A stretch of 64,000 nucleotides of DNA from NCBI GenBank assembly GCA_017163975.1, contig JAFFSR010000218.1, forward strand, positions 10,171,501-10,235,500, given 5' to 3'. Source of the stretch: Anastatus disparis. Taxonomy: Eukaryota; Arthropoda; Insecta; Hymenoptera; Eupelmidae. The translations under genes were made by a program, and so were the position numbers. Below the pieces are notes generated by a model. The model was given only the letters and a program-made list of their open reading frames with translations. It was not told the origin of the DNA and did not search any database. Below, piece after piece: positions 62,776 to 64,000 of this stretch (the first letter of the stretch is position 1; each line of letters begins with the position of its first letter).

Positions 62776-63661
62776 TAAATAATAAATAATAAATAATATA
62801 CATAACAATACATTAAAACTCTTTACTTTTTCAGAGTCCGTAGATTTTTATTTAAAACAAAAAAAAATTCCCAATATGCCGTCAAATCAGAAAATTAAAC
62901 ACATACAAGAATGTCATGAGGTAATTGGAGTTCTTTGTGCAGAACTAAAAAAAATCAAAAAAAAGCTAAACGATCAACTAAAGGTAATAAAAACTCTAAA
63001 ACTAATAAAAGAAAGTGAATTTTTTTTAACATTAATTCATCAAAAGTTGATCTGAAAAAAATTTTGAACAAAAAAAAATAATAAATACATCGATAAAATA
63101 TACATTAAAAACTTTATGTCTTTTATGTATATATTACATTTCATATTTAATATAGAAGACATGGAATTAAATGTTATTTTTAACAAAATTTGAACATGAA
63201 ATTTAATGTGCTTTGATAATTTTGTCAGAATTCCTTTGTAGAATCATATGAAATTCAATGCAAGAATGATGAGAAATTAATATATCTATATGATTTTAAA
63301 TTTCATGTGAAATTACGTAGAACACGCATTCAATTTCATGTCTTTAACTATGTTATCAATTCTAAATTTTTCTCTTTCAAAGTTATATTATCATTTAATT
63401 TTTTATCATAATAAATTTAAATACATTTCATTTTTGTATTATTTTATTAGAAACAGCGTCTGAATCAAATTTTGAAGAAGATAAAACGGAAAATGTTAAT
63501 AATCATAAAAGTAGTGAAGTTAGTGAAGTTGATTTTGATGATAAAGATGAAAAAATTGAAAATAGTGATGAAAATGTTAATAAGGTTGAAAATGAAAATG
63601 AAGATGATACGGATGAACTACAATTTAGTACAGATGAGAAACGGTGGATGAAGATTTATAA
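55202..63661 (+). CDS. BEN-domain protein gene, unit 2 (frameshifts in BEN and 3' exons)
   Basis: Exons: 55,202-55,361; 55,855-55,976; 56,227-56,295; 56,368-56,496; 56,810-57,037; 58,263-58,373; optional ~58,845-59,039; 59,745-59,928; 61,333-61,427; 61,512-61,745; 62,835-62,983; 63,451-63,661. The first six exons and the coiled-coil exon (59,745-59,928) are open and in phase here, unlike unit 1. The coiled-coil exon has heptad-like Leu/Ile spacing (KLIKDLRAKVETLQNLRDD). Breaks: the BEN exon stops after RYVFTIPILFLY; the penultimate exon has two extra A and changes phase; the last exon lacks a G near 63,638, which disrupts the acidic tail. Exons 2 and 4 share KEGEERL/KGEERL and LCSTASDL/NIPDLSM-like stretches and may be duplicates. 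Confidence 0.78.
55420..55612. repeat. (ATAG)n and ~33 bp minisatellite, unit 2
   Basis: Counterpart of 18,640-18,830, with the same copy number by eye. Confidence 0.7.
56013..56178 (-). mobile_element. Second-family SINE fragment, unit 2
   Basis: Counterpart of 19,235-19,400. Confidence 0.55.
57539..58207. mobile_element. ~665 bp foldback in BEN intron 5, unit 2
   Basis: Counterpart of 20,760-21,425. The sequence just left of the terminus differs by a cluster of substitutions ('aatccggtcgctgacgac' here, 'aatctgaaatgctgacgac' in unit 1), and several internal bases differ. This is the densest non-homopolymer difference noticed between units. Confidence 0.8.
58949..59392. repeat. TCGAG minisatellite, unit 2
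   Basis: Counterpart of 22,165-22,612. The exon-like part (58,845-59,039) has lost two bases near 58,916 and gained one at the A-run near 58,940, so the 5' half is out of frame here. Confidence 0.8.
59527..59614. repeat. ~87 bp hairpin, unit 2
   Basis: Counterpart of 22,743-22,829. Confidence 0.8.
60026..60826. mobile_element. ~800 bp foldback, unit 2
   Basis: Counterpart of 23,240-24,040. Confidence 0.65.
61803..61948 (-). mobile_element. Second-family SINE, unit 2
   Basis: Counterpart of 25,015-25,160, with the same A-box and B-box words. Confidence 0.7.
62200..62435. mobile_element. ~236 bp ACACTGTT MITE, unit 2
   Basis: Counterpart of 25,413-25,648. Confidence 0.65.
62716..62800. repeat. 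(TAA)n microsatellite, unit 2
   Basis: Counterpart of 25,927-26,018 but shorter by a few repeats. Confidence 0.95.
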
Positions 63662-63724
63662 AATAAGAAAAATGTTAAAGAAATATAATTGTGTAAATAT
63701 TGAAATATTATTAGCTTAATATTT

Positions 63725-63730
63725 AATAAA
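63725..63730 (+). terminator. Poly(A) signal of the BEN gene, unit 2
   Basis: AATAAA at the same distance from the last exon as in unit 1. Confidence 0.6.
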
Positions 63731-64000
63731 ACGTTCATAAAATTCAGAAGTTATTCTCTGATTTACTTATGTATAATACTACTAATTTATAAAAATTCAA
63801 TACTAAAGACATAAATAAAAATCTATTATCATATATTATTGGACGGATTTGGTCCAAATTTTGTGTACAATACAATCTATTTTGTCTAACTGGAGGTAAA
63901 GCCATTTTAAATTGATTTTCTTAGCGTAGTTTTGATCTTAGAGCCATTTTAGTAATTTCGAAAAAAATACGATTTTTCATTTTTCTTATATTTTATGTAA

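Larger units (their letters stand above)
34846..64000. repeat. Tandem segmental duplication, unit 2 (cut by window end)
   Basis: This is the second copy of the ~36.78 kb unit, beginning with a full satellite array and ending in the sequence that follows the BEN gene. The copies abut head to tail through the satellite, so the join is a repeat-in-repeat junction that is hard to assemble. Real tandem duplication by unequal exchange at the satellite and an uncollapsed second haplotype are both open. Confidence 0.93.
45554..64000. mobile_element. Inverted-repeat-bounded element, unit 2 (right end outside window)
   Basis: The left terminal repeat is 45,554-46,776 and matches 8,773-9,995 closely, including the G-runs at 46,143 and 46,502. 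The interior order is the same as in unit 1. The right terminal repeat would begin about 430 bp past the window end. Confidence 0.6.

Overview
The window is very AT-rich eukaryotic nuclear DNA: genes with GT-AG introns, tRNA-derived SINEs, foldback elements, microsatellites and long homopolymers. An insect is most likely. A chemosensory ionotropic-receptor fragment points to an arthropod, and an ankyrin-repeat gene with a PRANC-like C-terminus plus a BEN-domain gene would fit a parasitoid wasp (Hymenoptera). The species assignment is inference.

Layout. The window holds about 1.74 periods of one tandemly repeated ~36.78 kb unit. Unit 1 runs from the window start to about 34,845 and unit 2 from about 34,846 to the end; positions 1-27,216 match about 36,776-64,000. 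The copies differ mainly by single-base indels in homopolymers. Each unit contains, in order: a ~561 bp satellite array with (CTGT)n blocks; a foldback MITE; a complete SINE with a 14 bp target-site duplication; a two-exon gene for a helix-turn-helix-like protein (minus strand); a GC-rich hairpin; a second foldback MITE; an N-terminal ionotropic-receptor ORF; and a ~21 kb segment bounded by long terminal inverted repeats (8,773-29,793 in unit 1). Unit 1 then has an ANK-PRANC gene (31.5-33.3 kb, minus strand) and the next satellite array. Unit 2 is cut off before these.

The ~21 kb inverted-repeat-bounded segment starts inside the ionotropic-receptor ORF and supplies its stop codon. It carries hairpin elements, a CACTA/EnSpm-like transposase gene (minus strand), a ~3.5 kb foldback, and a BEN-domain gene of about 11-12 exons whose introns hold further foldbacks, SINEs and minisatellites. 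Its terminal repeats contain subterminal tandem repeats, ~255-260 bp per unit on the right side.

Reading state. No long gene is open in a single copy. For the transposase, the HTH gene and most BEN exons, the frameshifts fall in homopolymers and at different places in the two copies, so one copy is open where the other is broken. That pattern suits residual long-read indel errors at least as well as decay. The duplication itself could be a real recent tandem duplication or an unmerged haplotype. Long ORFs in the satellite and in the 27.6-29.4 kb repeats are low-complexity shadows and are not annotated as genes.
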